DNA of 64,000 nucleotides from contig NZ_MTZV01000006.1 of NCBI RefSeq assembly GCF_002362315.1, positions 1,736,001 to 1,800,000 of the forward strand, in the 5' to 3' direction. The first letter of the stretch is position 1; the number at the start of each line of letters is the position of its first letter. This DNA comes from Paraburkholderia acidicola (GTDB taxonomy: Bacteria > Pseudomonadota > Gammaproteobacteria > Burkholderiales > Burkholderiaceae). Below the pieces are notes generated by a model, which did no database searches, was not told the origin of the DNA, and saw nothing but the letters and a program-made list of their open reading frames with translations. Made by a program: the position numbers and the translations under genes. Shown here piece by piece: positions 62,182 to 64,000 of the stretch.

Positions 62182-62523
62182 ATGGCTCTCACACAATCGC
62201 TGCAGATTTTCGACGCCGTGCCCCAACGCGCACGACCGGTCTCACGCAACAACGTCATCCCGTTCCGCGCCCCGCGCGTACTGCTCCCCGTAACGCTTCC
62301 TGGCCGTACCGAAGCGGCTTCGCGCGAGCTGCTGCGAACGCTCTTGTATTCCCCGCTAGGCGTCTACGTCGTCCGCACGGAAATCGTCCGCGGTAACGTC
62401 CGTGTGCATTTCGACATTGCACCCGATGATCTCGACTGCACGCTGCACACGTTGATTGCCACACTGCCCGAAGCAGTCATTGGACAGCTTCGACGCCGTG
62501 GCGCCAGCGCGGAGGTACGCTAA
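62182..62523 (+). CDS. Hypothetical protein coupled to dapA
   Basis: The 113-residue product (ATG 62182; the frame is open back to 62008) has an N-terminal MALTQSLQIFDAVPQRARPV, then RTEAASRELLRTLLYSPLG, YVVRTEIVRGNVRVHFDIAP and TLHTLIATLPEAVIGQLRRR, which look like a small alpha/beta fold. I do not recognise a family. Its stop lies 2 bases before the dapA ATG, so it is cotranslated with dapA and may help or regulate it. Confidence 0.65.
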   Translation: MALTQSLQIFDAVPQRARPVSRNNVIPFRAPRVLLPVTLPGRTEAASRELLRTLLYSPLGVYVVRTEIVRGNVRVHFDIAPDDLDCTLHTLIATLPEAVIGQLRRRGASAEVR

Positions 62524-62525
62524 TC

Positions 62526-63410
62526 ATGTACTCAGGCGTCTGGTTGCCAATTGTCACGCCGTTTCGCAACGGCACCGTCGATATCGAAGCGCTGCAGCAT
62601 CTCGCCGACTACTATCTGCGCACGGAGATCAGTGGCTTCGTTGCACTGGGCACCACCGGCGAAGCGGCGCTGCTGTCAGAAGGCGAGCGCGTTGCGGTGT
62701 TGCAGGCGCTCACGGACGTCGTCGGCACGCGTCTGCCCGTGCTGGTTGGTGTGGGCGGTTCCGACACGCGCGAAGTTCTGCGTGAGATCCAGCGTTACGA
62801 ACACTGGGATTGTGCCGGCTATCTGGTCTCGCCGCCGTCCTACATCTGCCCCGATCAAGCCGGCATCCAATGGCACTTCGAACAGGTGGCGCGCGCAACC
62901 GATCACGCGATCGTGCTGTACGACGTACCACATCGCACCGGCGTAGCGATCGCACCGGCTACGGTCGAACGGCTGCTCGAACACGACAACATCCTCGCGA
63001 TCAAGGAATGCGTCAAAGATCACTTCGACGCATTGCGTAGCTTGCCGATCAGTGTGCTGTGCGGTACCGACGACGCATTTGTCGACTGCGTGAGCGGCGG
63101 TGGATCGGGTGGCATTCTGGCCAGCGCACATGTCTGTGCGGATCTGCTGGTCGAAGTGCAGGAACTGGTCCAGACCGATCGCGAGGCGGAGGCACGCACG
63201 CTATTTGCGAGCTTGCTGCCGGTATTGCGGTTGTTGTTTGCCGCGCCGAATCCTTCCGCAATCAAGGCGATGCTGGCATTCGATCACCCCATGACCGACG
63301 AAACCCGCATGCCTATCACACGTGCTTCCGCGCAACTGGTGGAGCGTTTGTCCCAGGCGCGTGACACGTTGCAGGATCTGCGTGCTGAGTTTGCTCTGGC
63401 GACAAACTAG
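62526..63410 (+). CDS. dapA: 4-Hydroxy-tetrahydrodipicolinate synthase (DapA)
   Basis: The 294-residue product has the DHDPS barrel pattern: ALGTTGEAALLSEGERVAVL (pyruvate-binding Thr-Thr), AIVLYDVPHRTGVAIAP (Tyr132) and NILAIKECVKDHFDAL (Schiff-base Lys160), all within the usual length. It condenses pyruvate with aspartate semialdehyde in lysine and meso-diaminopimelate synthesis. The family also contains aldolases such as NanA-like enzymes, but the motif set favours DapA. No other lysine gene is visible in the window. Confidence 0.87.
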   Translation: MYSGVWLPIVTPFRNGTVDIEALQHLADYYLRTEISGFVALGTTGEAALLSEGERVAVLQALTDVVGTRLPVLVGVGGSDTREVLREIQRYEHWDCAGYLVSPPSYICPDQAGIQWHFEQVARATDHAIVLYDVPHRTGVAIAPATVERLLEHDNILAIKECVKDHFDALRSLPISVLCGTDDAFVDCVSGGGSGGILASAHVCADLLVEVQELVQTDREAEARTLFASLLPVLRLLFAAPNPSAIKAMLAFDHPMTDETRMPITRASAQLVERLSQARDTLQDLRAEFALATN

Positions 63411-63418
63411 TCTTCGCC

Positions 63419-63928
63419 TCAGAGCGAATAGTGATACTCGTCGCTGACAGAACCCTTGAACTCGTCGGCGTTCTTTACGACTTGAGTGAGGACAAAACCA
63501 AGAGATTCGACGAGTCGAATCGACGCGACATTGCGCGTGTCGATGGCGGCATTGAACCTGGCAATGTCGTACGCTTCCCGAAGAACGGGGAGCAGTCCGC
63601 CTAAAGCTTCCTTTGCATAGCCTTGCCGTTGACTCGTTGAGAATACGAAATACGCCACCCAGGCTTCTTTCGAATTCAGGTCTACCGTGGCCTGAACATA
63701 ACCGTGCGCCTTGCCATCAAGGTCAATGAGCACCCAGTTCAACCAGGCCTCGGTACCATCCGGAGAGCGGCGGCGTTCGAGCATGCGATATCTGGCGGCC
63801 AGATCCTCCACATTCCCTGGCGGCTCGTCCGGGATGTATCGATAGCAAGCAGGGTCGCTCAATCCGTCGAACATCGTTGCTGCGTGGCTCACAGCAAGAG
63901 GCTCGAGTCTGATACGGGACGTCGACAA
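63419..63928 (-). CDS. GNAT family N-acetyltransferase (RimJ/RimL-type)
   Basis: The 169-residue product, read from a TTG at 63928 (no ATG or GTG is available upstream in frame), has LEPLAVSHAATMFDGLSDPA, AYFVFSTSQRQGYAKEALGG (acetyl-CoA loop) and NVASIRLVESLGFVLTQVV, the pattern of RimJ/RimL-type GNATs. The substrate is unknown. It converges on dapA with 8 bases between the stops. Confidence 0.82.
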   Translation of the reverse strand: MSTSRIRLEPLAVSHAATMFDGLSDPACYRYIPDEPPGNVEDLAARYRMLERRRSPDGTEAWLNWVLIDLDGKAHGYVQATVDLNSKEAWVAYFVFSTSQRQGYAKEALGGLLPVLREAYDIARFNAAIDTRNVASIRLVESLGFVLTQVVKNADEFKGSVSDEYHYSL

Positions 63929-64000
63929 AACTAAAGAATCAAAAGATGTCGTGCTCAGGATTGTCTACCTCGTTAGCGTTTTCAGGCTCGCGCACATCGT

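Overview
The window is GC-rich chromosomal DNA from a Gram-negative beta-proteobacterium. The pyrroloquinoline quinone (PQQ) operon, the many LysR, TetR, MocR and GlxA-type regulators, the MFS and EamA transporters and the large autotransporter together suggest Burkholderiaceae, probably Paraburkholderia or a close relative. That placement is inferred from gene content, not from a marker gene. No rRNA, tRNA, insertion sequence, prophage or CRISPR array was recognised.

Layout. 1-5.1 kb: a putative zinc peptidase (cut by the window edge), an alpha-E protein with a circularly permuted ATP-grasp enzyme, and an SGNH hydrolase. 5.1-7.2 kb: small minus-strand genes (three GNAT-type proteins, one HIT protein). 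7.2-11.1 kb: a TetR regulator divergent from a TetX-like flavin monooxygenase with two palindromic operators between them, then an S9 peptidase. 11.1-18.6 kb: a GlxA-type regulator, a GNAT, two SDRs, a PhzF-like protein lacking its catalytic Glu, and an acyl-CoA dehydrogenase. 18.7-26.7 kb: transporters, a DUF1571 secreted pair, a lone LanC-like protein followed by a DUF6886 protein, and an SDR/sugar-efflux pair. 26.8-35.4 kb: an M81 (MlrC-like) peptidase/MFS operon divergent from a LysR gene, an LD-carboxypeptidase, a MocR-type regulator that lacks the PLP lysine, an XRE-cupin regulator and a DinB-like protein. 35.5-41.5 kb: an autotransporter of about 2,014 residues with three 264-bp tandem repeats. 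42-45 kb: VOC, aminoglycoside-phosphotransferase-like and ASCH proteins, then a subtilase. 45-49 kb: the rest of a minus-strand run made of a TIGR03118 lipoprotein, a nitrobindin-like protein, an ECF sigma factor, an anti-sigma factor, an outer-membrane protein and the subtilase. 49-51.4 kb: a DinB gene remnant, a MerR-TipAS regulator and small proteins. 51.7-57.9 kb: pqqA, an S33 hydrolase, pqqBCDE, and a convergent PQQ-dependent sugar dehydrogenase with a cytochrome c domain. 59.2-63.9 kb: a GH54-like arabinofuranosidase lipoprotein, an isochorismatase-fold protein, a small protein coupled to dapA, and a GNAT.

How genes work together. PqqA is the peptide precursor; PqqE with PqqD crosslinks it, an unidentified or S33 peptidase would trim it, and PqqB and PqqC finish the cofactor, which the adjacent sugar dehydrogenase can use. 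The sigma/anti-sigma/outer-membrane/subtilase run is the best candidate for an incompletely described signalling system: the periplasmic end of the anti-sigma factor resembles the prodomain of the subtilase made from the same gene run, and the subtilase appears to lack the usual oxyanion-hole Asn. These links are inferred from reading the sequences; no alignments or database searches were run.
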